Assembly (NCBI GenBank): GCA_910584075.1 | Contig: CAJTZI010000012.1 | Location: 22,955-47,487, forward strand | From: an uncultured Oscillibacter sp. | Lineage (GTDB): Bacteria > Bacillota > Clostridia > Oscillospirales > Oscillospiraceae | Direction: 5' to 3' | DNA length: 24,533 bases | Part shown: positions 13,643 to 21,505 of the stretch, piece after piece | Layout: each line of letters begins with the position of its first letter | Position numbering within the stretch: position 1 is the first letter of the stretch | Position numbers and translations under genes: made by a program | The notes under the pieces: generated by a model | What the model was told of the DNA's origin: nothing | The model's input: the letters and a program-made list of their open reading frames with translations, nothing else | Databases searched by the model: none

Positions 13643-14089
13643 ATGGAAATCCGTCAGATTCTGGAAAACAAGCGGGACTTTCTCCCCCTGCTGCTTCTGG
13701 GGGATGAGCAGGAGGACATGATCAGGCTCTATCTGGACAGGGGGACGCTGCTGGCCCTGTACGACGGCGGCCGTCTCCGGACCGTGGCCGTGGTTACGGA
13801 TGAGAGCGGCGGCGTCTTTGAGCTGAAAAATCTGGCCACGGAGCTCCGCAGCCAGGGCCGTGGCTACGGTCGGGCCATGGTGGAGGAGATCATCCGCTCC
13901 TGCCGTGGCCATGGAACACGGCTGCTGGTGGGCACCGGGGACAGCCCTCTGACGGTTCCCTTCTATGAGCGCCTGGGCTTTCGGGAGAGCCACCGGGTAC
14001 AAAACTTCTTCACAGAACACTACGACCACCCCATCTATGAGGCGGGACGACAGCTGGTGGACATGGTATACCTCGCCATAGAGCTGTAA
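13643..14089 (+). CDS. GNAT-family N-acetyltransferase
   Basis: This 148-residue enzyme has the usual length for a single GNAT domain. The acetyl-CoA-binding motif is LRSQGRGYGRAMVEEII (about residues 69-85, Q/RxxGxG/A). The beta-4/beta-5 strands are visible as LRTVAVVTDESGGVFELKNLAT, and the late motif LTVPFYERLGFRESHRV is also typical. It transfers an acetyl group from acetyl-CoA to an amine substrate, which cannot be identified from sequence. The start has GGGAGG 8 nt upstream. It stands alone on the plus strand, convergent with the hybrid kinase gene. Confidence 0.88.
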   Translation: MEIRQILENKRDFLPLLLLGDEQEDMIRLYLDRGTLLALYDGGRLRTVAVVTDESGGVFELKNLATELRSQGRGYGRAMVEEIIRSCRGHGTRLLVGTGDSPLTVPFYERLGFRESHRVQNFFTEHYDHPIYEAGRQLVDMVYLAIEL

Positions 14090-14192
14090 CAGGCCGCCTG
14101 CGCGTATCATTTCAAGCGTCAAAAAACCACATACCGGATTCCACCAGCATGCCCTTTTTAAACGGGTAAGCTGCGTATACTGTCTTTTTGTC

Positions 14193-14229
14193 CAGACCGG
14201 CAGTTACCGCCTCGGTAACTGCCGGTCTG
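14193..14229. terminator. Perfect 17-bp hairpin between convergent genes
   Basis: CAGACCGGCAGTTACCG (14193-14209) and its exact complement (14213-14229) are separated by 3 nt. It lies between the acetyltransferase (plus) and the hybrid kinase (minus). Neither side has a clear U-tract. It is probably a bidirectional terminator, or the body of a small RNA. A TATACT lies 20 bp upstream on plus without a convincing -35. Confidence 0.5.
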
Positions 14230-14251
14230 AGTGCTTCTGTGCAGAAAGGAA

Positions 14252-14268
14252 CCCGACGGCCGGTCGGG
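14252..14268 (-). terminator. Short terminator-like stem after the hybrid kinase
   Basis: CCCGAC-N5-GTCGGG lies immediately after the kinase stop and is followed on the minus strand by TTCCTTTCT. It is a plausible intrinsic terminator. Confidence 0.5.
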
Positions 14269-14270
14269 CA

Positions 14271-16925
14271 TTAGCTCTGGGCCTCCATCACCGCCCGGAC
14301 CGTCTGCTCCAGCAGGGCCATGTCGATGGGCTTGGCCACATGGGCGTTCATCCCGGCCTCCAGGGCGTCCCGGATGTCCTCCGCGAAGGCGTTGGCCGTC
14401 ATGGCGATGATGGGGATGGTCAGCGCCAGCGGATGGCTGGAATCCCGGATGGTGCGGGCGGCCTCATAGCCGTTCATCACCGGCATCTGCACATCCATCA
14501 GGATCAGCTGGTACTCCCCGGGAGCGGACTGCTCAAAGGCCTCGGCCGCAAGCCGCCCGTTCTCACAGATCCGGCAGGCGGCCCCCACCATGTCCAGAAG
14601 CTCTTTCAGGATCTCCGCGTTGATCTCGTTGTCCTCCGCCACCAGGATCCTCATTCCCCGCAGCGCGCTCTCCCCGCCGGCGGGCGCGGGTTCCACCTGG
14701 TGTCCCCGGCTCAGGAAGGCCTCCACCTTCTGGCGGAAGCTGGTGAGGAAGAAGGGCTTGGAGAGAAAGGCGTCAATCCCGGCGGCCCGGGCCTCCTCCT
14801 CAATCTCCGGCCAGTCATAGCTGGACAGCACCAGAATCGGCCCGTTTTCCGGAATCTCCCGGCGGATGTTCCGAGCGGTCTCCAATCCGTCCATCTCCGG
14901 CGTTTTCCAGTCCAGCAGGACTACGTGGTACGGACGGTCCTCTCCCTGGGCGGATCTCACCATTTCCACGGCCTTCCGGCCGTCCAGCGCGTACTCCACC
15001 GTGACGCCGGTGTCCTCCATGGCCAGCCGGATATTCCGGCAGACCGCCTCCTCGCCGTCCACCGCCAGGAGCCTTGTGATGCCGTGGTTTTTCCAGAAAT
15101 CCTGGTCGATGGCCTGCTCGCTGATCGGGAGCTCCAGATCCACCGTGAATGTGGACCCGCGCCCCTTTTCGCTCTCCACCGTGATCTTGCCGCCCATCAG
15201 GTCCAGCAGATTCTTGGTGATGGCCATGCCCAGGCCGGTGCCCTGGATCTTGTTGGTGACGCTGTCCTCCTCCCGGGTGAAGGCGTGGAAAATCTTCTCG
15301 ATGTACTCCGTGCTCATGCCGTAGCCGTTGTCCTCCACCACAAAGCGGTAATGGGCCAGCTGTCTGGCGTGCTGGGGCAGCTCCTGCACCTTCAGCACCA
15401 CATGGCCGCCCTCCGGTGTATACTTCACCGCGTTGGACAACAGATTCAGCAAAATCTGGTTCAGCCGGAGCTGATCCATCACCACCCGCTCATGCCGCAG
15501 GTCCTCGCTGAAAACCTCAAAGGTATGTCCCTTGGCCTTCATCTGGGGCCGGATGATGGAGTCAATATTCTCGATCAGCTCCACCATGCTCTCGTCGGTC
15601 AGGTTCAGCGCCGTCTTGCCGGCCTCGATCTTGCTGATGTCCAGCACGTCGTTGATCAGACCCAGCAGGTGCTGGCTGGAGGCGGTGATCTTCTTGGTGT
15701 ACTCCCGCACCTTGTCCGGATTTTCCGCGTCCCTGGCCAAAAGGGAGGAGAATCCAACGATGGCATTCATGGGGGTGCGGATGTCGTGGCTCATATTAGA
15801 GAGGAAGGAGCTCTTGGCCCGGTTGGCCTCCTCGGCAATCCGGAATGCCTGCTCCGCCGTCTCCTTGGAGCGGGCCAGCATGGCGTTGGTCTCCTCCAGC
15901 CGCCGGTTCATCTCCTCCTGGCGGCGCAGGTTCTCCTGCTCCTGGCGGAACTGGCGGGCACTGCTCTGCTGCCGGCTGATGGCCGCCGCCGCCAGAATCA
16001 GCACCACCAGAAGGATCACCACCAGAAACAGCAGCATCCGGATCACGGTCCCCACCATCTCCACGGTCCCGGAGGCCACAAACTCCGCCGGGATCAGAAA
16101 CAGCAGCAGCGTATCATACTCCGCCAGGGAGGTAACGCAGTAGTAGTACTCCCTGCCGCCGTGGCGGAACCCGGCGCTGACGGTATCCGTCTCCTCCAGG
16201 GCGGCGCGGATATCCGGGCAGGCCTGCTGCTCCATCTCCTCCAGCACCTTGAGGACATTGTACGCCTGGATGGTGCTGCCCTCGCCGGAGACATCGTCAT
16301 GCATCCGCGTCCCGTTGCTCTTGAGAATGTAGGTCTCGTTCCGGCTTCCGTAGGCGTCGCTGTCATAATATTGGGACATGGTGTACACGTCCTCCAGGAG
16401 GACGGCGTGGGTAAAGACAGTGCCGTCCTCCGCCGCCTCAAGGGGCGCGTCCAGCTTCCGCACAAAGGTCCAGCTGCTGCCCCGGTCGAGATAGCTGCCG
16501 GAGATGAAGGTCTGCCGCGCGGCGCCGCCGGAGATCTGGTCGATGCCTCTCCAGACGCCGTGCCGGCCCTCCGCGTCATAGCTGTTCCCCCGGCTGTCCA
16601 GCAGCATCAGCGCGGCGCTGCCGCCCTCCAGCTCCAAAAGCCGCTCCAGCCCAGCGATCCGCTCCGTCACCTCTTCCGCCGACGCGTACTCCTCCGCGGA
16701 CAACAGGTTGACTGCGGCGTTCAGATACTTCCAGTGGGAGTCCAGGGCGGTACCCAGGTTCACCCGCACCTGCGAGGTGATCTCGTTGAGCTGGGTGGTG
16801 CGCTCTTCAAAGATCTGAGCCTGGAGGTATTGGGCAAAATAGAAGCCGCTCACCAGCAAAAGCAGCAAAAAGCAGGCCGTCAGCGCCGCTGGAAGCGCGA
16901 TATGGGCCTTTCCGCCAGCTTTCAT
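14271..16925 (-). CDS. Hybrid sensor histidine kinase with two receiver domains
   Basis: This 884-residue membrane kinase has TM1 at about 9-31, an extracytoplasmic sensor domain of about 250 residues (32-285; Cache-like), TM2 at about 293-317 and a coiled-coil (320-375). HisKA follows with phospho-acceptor H380 in FLSNMSHDIRTPMNA. The HATPase_c domain (about 485-600) has the N-box NLLSNAVKYT, G1 EDNGYGMS and G2 GTGLGMAI. Receiver 1 (615-735) carries the acceptor Asp at 672 and K723. Receiver 2 (758-880) carries the acidic pair EDN, D811 and K865. It has no output domain or Hpt, so phosphate must pass to a protein elsewhere. It is preceded in the same operon by a solute-binding lipoprotein, which probably presents ligand to the sensor domain. 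GGAGG precedes the ATG. Confidence 0.93.
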   Translation of the reverse strand: MKAGGKAHIALPAALTACFLLLLLVSGFYFAQYLQAQIFEERTTQLNEITSQVRVNLGTALDSHWKYLNAAVNLLSAEEYASAEEVTERIAGLERLLELEGGSAALMLLDSRGNSYDAEGRHGVWRGIDQISGGAARQTFISGSYLDRGSSWTFVRKLDAPLEAAEDGTVFTHAVLLEDVYTMSQYYDSDAYGSRNETYILKSNGTRMHDDVSGEGSTIQAYNVLKVLEEMEQQACPDIRAALEETDTVSAGFRHGGREYYYCVTSLAEYDTLLLFLIPAEFVASGTVEMVGTVIRMLLFLVVILLVVLILAAAAISRQQSSARQFRQEQENLRRQEEMNRRLEETNAMLARSKETAEQAFRIAEEANRAKSSFLSNMSHDIRTPMNAIVGFSSLLARDAENPDKVREYTKKITASSQHLLGLINDVLDISKIEAGKTALNLTDESMVELIENIDSIIRPQMKAKGHTFEVFSEDLRHERVVMDQLRLNQILLNLLSNAVKYTPEGGHVVLKVQELPQHARQLAHYRFVVEDNGYGMSTEYIEKIFHAFTREEDSVTNKIQGTGLGMAITKNLLDLMGGKITVESEKGRGSTFTVDLELPISEQAIDQDFWKNHGITRLLAVDGEEAVCRNIRLAMEDTGVTVEYALDGRKAVEMVRSAQGEDRPYHVVLLDWKTPEMDGLETARNIRREIPENGPILVLSSYDWPEIEEEARAAGIDAFLSKPFFLTSFRQKVEAFLSRGHQVEPAPAGGESALRGMRILVAEDNEINAEILKELLDMVGAACRICENGRLAAEAFEQSAPGEYQLILMDVQMPVMNGYEAARTIRDSSHPLALTIPIIAMTANAFAEDIRDALEAGMNAHVAKPIDMALLEQTVRAVMEAQS

Positions 16926-16962
16926 TCAGCCTGCCTCCTTCCCAACAGATTTGCTCCGCTCC

Positions 16963-16980
16963 GGCGGTTTTGTCACCGCC
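16963..16980 (-). promoter_or_regulatory. Small hairpin at the end of the solute-binding gene
   Basis: GGCGGT-N6-ACCGCC covers the stop codon of the solute-binding protein gene and precedes the kinase ribosome site. It may set the ratio of the two products by partial attenuation or mRNA processing. Confidence 0.35.
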
Positions 16981-18751
16981 AGGGATTTCCCCCCGGTGAC
17001 ACGGTCCCCTGCTCCTCCAGCCACTCCCGCAGGAAAGTCCGAACCGAGCCTCTCTCCACCTGGGCTCCCCAGGCCGCCCCGGTCTCCTCGGTATAGCTTT
17101 TCATCAGGAAGGCCACCTGGCAGGTCCTGCCGTCCTCCAGCTCCCCGCCGCCCCTTGTCACCAGGACATAGGGGAAGGGATTGCCGTCCCCCGCAAGGTC
17201 AAAGCCAGCCCGGGCCAGGGCCTTGGCCTCCGCACCGGTCATGGTGAGGACGGCGTATTCCCCGTCGTGGTTAGGGGCGATGGCGCCGACAGTATCCGTA
17301 TTGATTTTCCCCGCGTAAAGTCTGCCGGTAATGCCGGCGGACAGCTCCACGCCGTCGTGAAACTCCCCCAGGGGGATTATGGCCGCGTCCGCGCCGGCGG
17401 CGCTTCCCAAGGCCTTGCCCACCAGCTCCGCGGTCTCCTCCAGGGTAAAATCAGCGGTGCTTTCACAGAAGTAAATCTCCTCCGAGTGGCTGAGAAAACT
17501 CTGCTGGAGCGCATCCATCCGGGCAATGCACCGGGCGCCGTCCACGCCGTTCTCCCCGCGGAACCACTCCTTATATGCCTGCCCCATGTCGGCCAGAACG
17601 TTCTCCCAGCCGGCGTAGGTCATGGGAAAGGCCCGCCCCTCCCGCAAGGCCCTCCGGGCGTCGCCGATCAGGGCGTCCTCCGGCAGGGCGGCGCTGTCCA
17701 GAACGCTGATGACGCAGGGGGTCTGCTCCGTAATAAAGGCGGCCTGCCCCTCCGGGGAGAAGAGGAGGTTCAGAATCCGGACAGCGTTTTCCAGCTTCTT
17801 CTCATTGCCGGGCTCGGCAAGCCGCCTGCTGATGCCGAAGTAGCAAAAGGGGCTGTACATATAGACGTTTTTGCTACCGTCCTCGCCAATATAGGGCATC
17901 ATTCCCAGCTCGTCGCCGGTGTCGGGGATCACGGTGTAGCTCACAGGCTGGACGGCTGTGAAGAACACCGCTTTCCGTCCGCCCAGATAGTCCTGAATCA
18001 GCTCCACATTGATCCGGTCCTCCGGATCGGCGGTGAACATCCCCATGTCGATATACCGCTGGACCAGCTCCATGGTGCCTTCCCACCTGCCCTCCGCACT
18101 GGCGGCGCCGGACAGGAAATCCCGCTCCCAGCCGATGCCCTCCGGCGTGGTGAGCCAGCTGGTCTTGGCCAGGTTGAACACGGCGGAAAAGGGACCTCCG
18201 GTGAGCATGGTGCCCACCACGCCGGGGATCAGTCCCTCCGTCTGGATCTGTGCGCACAGCGCCTCCAGCTCCGCAAGATTTGAGGGAACCTCCCAGCCCT
18301 TCTCCTCCATCAAAGTCTTGTTGTAGTAAATGCCGTACATGGTGCTGTTGACCGGCAGAAGATAGATCCCGCCGTCAATGGCCAACTGGTCTAAAATAGC
18401 GGTGGAAAAACCGTTGACAAAGCCGTATCCGGACAGGTCGATCAAACGCTCCTCGGCCAGCGTCTCGTCCAGAATCTGAGAGGTGATGAAAATGTCCGGA
18501 ATATCGTCCGCCCGCATCTGGGACCAGCTGTAACCGGTGGCGTTGCCGCCGGCGTAGGAGACGAACTCCAGCTCAATGTCCGGGCAGGTCTGGTGCAGAA
18601 GCTCCAAAAACGGCTGGTGCCGGGCATAATTTCCCCCAGTGCCCCAGGTGAGGGCCTCCGTCTCCTCCGTTTGTCCGGCGGGAGCGCAGGCGGCCAGCAG
18701 CAGCATCACCGCCGCCGGCAGCAGCAACCGCCGTAACAGTCTTCTGGTCAT
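16973..18751 (-). CDS. Solute-binding lipoprotein with C-terminal 5'-nucleotidase-C-like domain
   Basis: The protein has 592 residues. It has a lipoprotein signal with lipobox LLAAC and acylated C22. An extracellular solute-binding domain of the sugar-binding type spans about 35-425, with typical segments PDIFITSQILDETLAEERLIDLS, LLPVNSTMYGIYYNKTLMEEKG and KAVFFTAVQ. A C-terminal region (about 430-585) resembles the 5'-nucleotidase C-terminal domain: DAAIIPLGEFHDGVELSAGITGRLYAGKI, then AVLTMTGAEAKALARAGFDL. The metallophosphatase catalytic domain is absent, so it should bind rather than cleave. No permease genes follow; instead a hybrid kinase does, 48 bp downstream, so a sensory role (ligand presentation) is inferred. 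AAAGGAG 8 nt before the ATG at 18751 sets the start. An extended -10 lies at 18812-18820. Confidence 0.85.
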   Translation of the reverse strand: MTRRLLRRLLLPAAVMLLLAACAPAGQTEETEALTWGTGGNYARHQPFLELLHQTCPDIELEFVSYAGGNATGYSWSQMRADDIPDIFITSQILDETLAEERLIDLSGYGFVNGFSTAILDQLAIDGGIYLLPVNSTMYGIYYNKTLMEEKGWEVPSNLAELEALCAQIQTEGLIPGVVGTMLTGGPFSAVFNLAKTSWLTTPEGIGWERDFLSGAASAEGRWEGTMELVQRYIDMGMFTADPEDRINVELIQDYLGGRKAVFFTAVQPVSYTVIPDTGDELGMMPYIGEDGSKNVYMYSPFCYFGISRRLAEPGNEKKLENAVRILNLLFSPEGQAAFITEQTPCVISVLDSAALPEDALIGDARRALREGRAFPMTYAGWENVLADMGQAYKEWFRGENGVDGARCIARMDALQQSFLSHSEEIYFCESTADFTLEETAELVGKALGSAAGADAAIIPLGEFHDGVELSAGITGRLYAGKINTDTVGAIAPNHDGEYAVLTMTGAEAKALARAGFDLAGDGNPFPYVLVTRGGGELEDGRTCQVAFLMKSYTEETGAAWGAQVERGSVRTFLREWLEEQGTVSPGGNPWR

Positions 18752-18811
18752 TGGAAATGTCTCCTTTCGCGTTCGGCAGGCTCCGGCAGCGCGCCGGTCC
18801 CATCTACCCTC

Positions 18812-18820
18812 AGTATAGCA
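18812..18820 (-). promoter_or_regulatory. Extended -10 promoter of the solute-binding/kinase operon
   Basis: On the minus strand TGCTATACT (extended -10, TGn motif plus TATACT) lies about 60 bp upstream of the ATG. No consensus -35 is found 17 bp further, as is common for extended -10 promoters or activator-dependent ones. Confidence 0.55.
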
Positions 18821-18839
18821 GAGACAGTGCCGTTTGGAT

Positions 18840-19166
18840 ATCGGCCCCAGAGTGAACAGGCCTCCCGCCCGACAGGCGGGAGGCCCCCAGTTTGTCGAAA
18901 ACGCGCTTTCGGCAAACTGAGGCGGGATTTTCAGAGCCTGAAAAGACTCCGAAAATCCCTGATTGAAACAGCGCAGGGAACCGCTCCCGGGTTCCCCGCA
19001 CACACCCTTCCTCACCGCCGAACTCGTCTCCGGCGTTTTTTGACACTCTGCGGGACTCCCGCCGCCGGACGGGAGTCCCCTGCCGGATGGGCTTTTGCAG
19101 CGCTCAAAAGGCTCTCGCGCTCATTTTTGTGCAGATGCCGTGCCCACGGGCATTTTCAGAGAGTTC
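18840..19166. other. Hairpin-dense non-coding interval
   Basis: There is no supported gene between the chemoreceptor stop and the solute-binding operon promoter. At least five strong stems follow one another: 18859-18869/18875-18885 (11 bp), 18888-18900/18907-18919 (13 bp, one G-U type mismatch), 18924-18932/18951-18959 (9 bp, alternative inner stem TTTTCAG/CTGAAAA), 18976-18982/18990-18996 (7 bp) and 19052-19061/19070-19079 (10 bp). A CGCCG-N10-CGGCG stem followed by T6 lies at about 19016-19041 on plus. Confidence 0.6.
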
Positions 19167-21131
19167 TCAGTTGCTGGCCAGGGTGAACTGATCCACCAGC
19201 TGCTTGAGGCTGGCGGCCTCGGCGGAGAGCTCCTGGCTGGCCGCCGCGCTCTCCTGAGCGGTGGCACTGTTGGTCTGTACCACAGAGGAGATCTGGTCCA
19301 CACCCTCGGTGACCTGGGTGAGTGCGGTGGTCTGGTTCTCCACGGCATCCACCACGATTTCCATCTGGGCGCTGACGTGGCCGGCGGACTCACTGGTCTG
19401 CTCCAGGGCCTCCGTGACCTTTGCCACCGCCTGACCGCCCTCGGCGACGGCGGCGATGGAGCCCTCGATCAGCTCCTTGGTGGCCTTGGCGGCCTGATCA
19501 GACTTGGCGGCAAGGTTTCGCACCTCGTCGGCCACAACGGCAAAGCCCTTGCCGGCGCTGCCGGCCCGGGCGGCCTCCACCGCGGCGTTCAAAGCCAGGA
19601 TGTTGGTCTGGAAGGCGATGTCCGCAATGGTGGCGATGATCTTGGAGATCTCCTCAGAGGAGGCGGAGATCTTCTCCATAGCCACGTTCAGTTCCTTCAC
19701 GTGCTCCACGCTGGTGCCCAGATGGCCGCCGGCCTGACCCACGAAGCGCCCCGCCTCCTCAGCGGCGGCGGAGGTCTTTTTGGCGCTGTCGGAGATGTCG
19801 TTGATGGTGGCTGCCAGCTCCTCCACGGAGCTGGCCTGCATCATGGAGCCCTGGCTCAGGGTCTGGGCCCCGGTGGAAACCTGCTCACTGGCGGAGGTCA
19901 CCTGGCTGGCGGAGGCGTCGATCTGGTGCATGGTGCTGCTCAGCTCCACCTTCAGGTTCCGCATGGACAGCAGAATACTCTGGAATCTGCCCACGTAAGC
20001 CTCCCGGTGGGCGGACTGAATGTCGAAATTCTTGTTCGCCATCTGGTTGAGCAGGTAGCCGATGTCGTTGATGATGGTGTTCAGGCCCGTCACCATCTCC
20101 GCCGTGGAGCGGGTCAGCTCCGCGGTCTCATCCTGCCCTCTGGCCTGGGGGACCGGAGACTCCAGATCGCCTTCCACCAACAGCTTCATCCGTCTGGCGC
20201 AGGCCTGCATGGGGACGCTGATATTGCTGGAGAGCTTCAGGGCCACCGCGATGGAGGCCAGAATCGAGGCCACGATCACCAGTACGTTGATGAGGATGCC
20301 AACATATGTATCGGTCAGATAGTCCTTCTTCATGGCGGTGACGGCGATACTCCAGCCGTCGGTGCCGCCCACGGGGGCGTAGGCCGCGAACCAGGGACCC
20401 ACCGCATTGGAAAAGCTGCCAAAGCCGTTCTTCCCCTGGCGCATCTCTGAATGGATGGCGGCCAGCCGCTTCAGGGAGGAGTCGCTCTGGGCCTCCCGCT
20501 CCACATTCTGGGTGGTGATGGTGTCCAGAGTGACGTCGGCGATGGTGTCGCCGTTTTTATTGATCATATAGGCCCGGGAGTTGTCGCTGATCTTAATCGA
20601 TGAGACAATGTCGTTGAGGAAGGTCTCCGGCGGCACGAAATACACGACGCCTGCGATCTGCCCCCGCTCAGAATAGATCGGCGCCGCTACCATGATGGAG
20701 AGCTCCCCCGTGACCTTGCTGATCAAGGGCTCAGAGACGTAGACATTCCCCTGCATGGCCTGCTGGACGTACTCCCGGTCTGAGTAGTCCTTCCCGTCAA
20801 AGACGCTGATGCCGTCCATATTGATGATGTTGCCCCGCTGGAAGCCGTGCAGACTGACGCGCTCATCAATGACGGCCCGCTTCTCCTCCAAGGACATCAT
20901 GGAATTGGACAGCTGGGTAATCCGTCCCGTATCCATTGCCACATTCTTATAGGCCGTGAGCTCCTGCTCCACACGCTCCGCCGCCAGCACGGCGGTCTCG
21001 CTCATCATGGCGTCCACCGTGGCGATGGTGCTCCGGTAATTCAGGGCGATGCTGGACGCGCCCACTGCCGCCAGGGCAATGAGGACGGTTGCCATCAGGC
21101 ATACTGTGATCTTCTTGCGAATACTCTTCAT
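19167..21131 (-). CDS. Methyl-accepting chemotaxis protein (dCache-HAMP-MA)
   Basis: A 654-residue chemoreceptor. TM1 lies at about 8-29, a periplasm-side dCache-type sensor at about 30-272 (GFQRGNIINMDGISVFDGKDYSDREYVQQAM, then AYMINKNGDTIAD, both typical of dCache_1), TM2 at about 276-299, HAMP at about 300-355, and a long methyl-accepting coiled-coil at about 370-645. The invariant hairpin tip is EISKIIATIADIAFQTNILALNAAVEAARAGSAGKGFAVVADEVRNLAAKS. There is no C-terminal CheR/CheB tethering pentapeptide. It signals through CheA/CheW encoded elsewhere. The start at 21131 is set by GAGGTG; an upstream TTG at 21146 is less likely. It is transcribed from a strong promoter at 21196-21225. Confidence 0.93.
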   Translation of the reverse strand: MKSIRKKITVCLMATVLIALAAVGASSIALNYRSTIATVDAMMSETAVLAAERVEQELTAYKNVAMDTGRITQLSNSMMSLEEKRAVIDERVSLHGFQRGNIINMDGISVFDGKDYSDREYVQQAMQGNVYVSEPLISKVTGELSIMVAAPIYSERGQIAGVVYFVPPETFLNDIVSSIKISDNSRAYMINKNGDTIADVTLDTITTQNVEREAQSDSSLKRLAAIHSEMRQGKNGFGSFSNAVGPWFAAYAPVGGTDGWSIAVTAMKKDYLTDTYVGILINVLVIVASILASIAVALKLSSNISVPMQACARRMKLLVEGDLESPVPQARGQDETAELTRSTAEMVTGLNTIINDIGYLLNQMANKNFDIQSAHREAYVGRFQSILLSMRNLKVELSSTMHQIDASASQVTSASEQVSTGAQTLSQGSMMQASSVEELAATINDISDSAKKTSAAAEEAGRFVGQAGGHLGTSVEHVKELNVAMEKISASSEEISKIIATIADIAFQTNILALNAAVEAARAGSAGKGFAVVADEVRNLAAKSDQAAKATKELIEGSIAAVAEGGQAVAKVTEALEQTSESAGHVSAQMEIVVDAVENQTTALTQVTEGVDQISSVVQTNSATAQESAAASQELSAEAASLKQLVDQFTLASN

Positions 21132-21505
21132 CTCTCTGCACCTCAATTTTTCATAACTGAACTGCGTTCCCGGCCCCCAGAAATCTTATTCCCCTATTAT
21201 ATGGGGCGAACCGGTTTTTTGTCAATGGTTTCTATTCATCCAAAATCGGATTTGCGGCAGAAAAATATCTTTGCCCCGGTTGCACATCTCCATGCAAAAA
21301 CCGGGGCCCGGCGCCCCATGGTTGAGCTCTGCCTGAAAGCCGGGACGCCGGAGGGGCGTTCCCCGGCAGACCTCGGAGCGGCCCCGGGCCGTCAAACACA
21401 CAAAAGCCCTTCCAGCGAAGGCGCTGCAGGAGGATGTGCCGGCGGGACCGTTCCGATAGGCGGGCGAGCGCACTAAAACCAGATCTAAAGAGAGGAGTCA
21501 AGCGT
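21132..21505. other. Divergent intergenic region and structured leader of the lysis cassette
   Basis: No gene is supported here. The left part holds the chemoreceptor promoter. The right part, which would be transcribed as the holin leader, contains a long stem GCCCCGGTT...AACCGGGGC with an inner GCA/TGC (21273-21307), CTGCC/GGCAG around a GGGG/CCCC stem (21329-21369) and CCTTC/GAAGG (21408-21421). No convincing plus-strand promoter is seen; TTCCGA-17-TAAAAC upstream of the gene is weak. Confidence 0.5.
21196..21225 (-). promoter_or_regulatory. Strong sigma-A promoter of the chemoreceptor gene
   Basis: On the minus strand, -35 TTGACA (21220-21225), an 18-bp spacer and -10 TATAAT (21196-21201). 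The inverted repeat CCCC-N8-GGGG (21191-21206) frames the -10, a possible operator. The start is about 58 bp upstream of the ATG. Confidence 0.8.

Noticed and set aside
14340..17096. Very long open frame (about 918 codons) antisense to the hybrid kinase
   Set aside because: It mirrors the kinase codons in GC-rich DNA, lacks a ribosome site, and its product is low-complexity His/Gly/Leu/Arg-rich. The kinase strand has every expected domain.
18827..19186. 119-codon plus-strand frame across the hairpin cluster
   Set aside because: The composition follows the inverted repeats and there is no ribosome site or domain.
19095..20450. 451-codon open frame antisense to the chemoreceptor
   Set aside because: The product is repetitive Gly/His/Leu from the reverse of a coiled-coil coding region, with no start signals.
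21241..21505. A known riboswitch (for example c-di-GMP GEMM) upstream of the holin
   Set aside because: Stems are present but I cannot find the conserved GEMM or other class-defining loops, so only a structured leader is reported.
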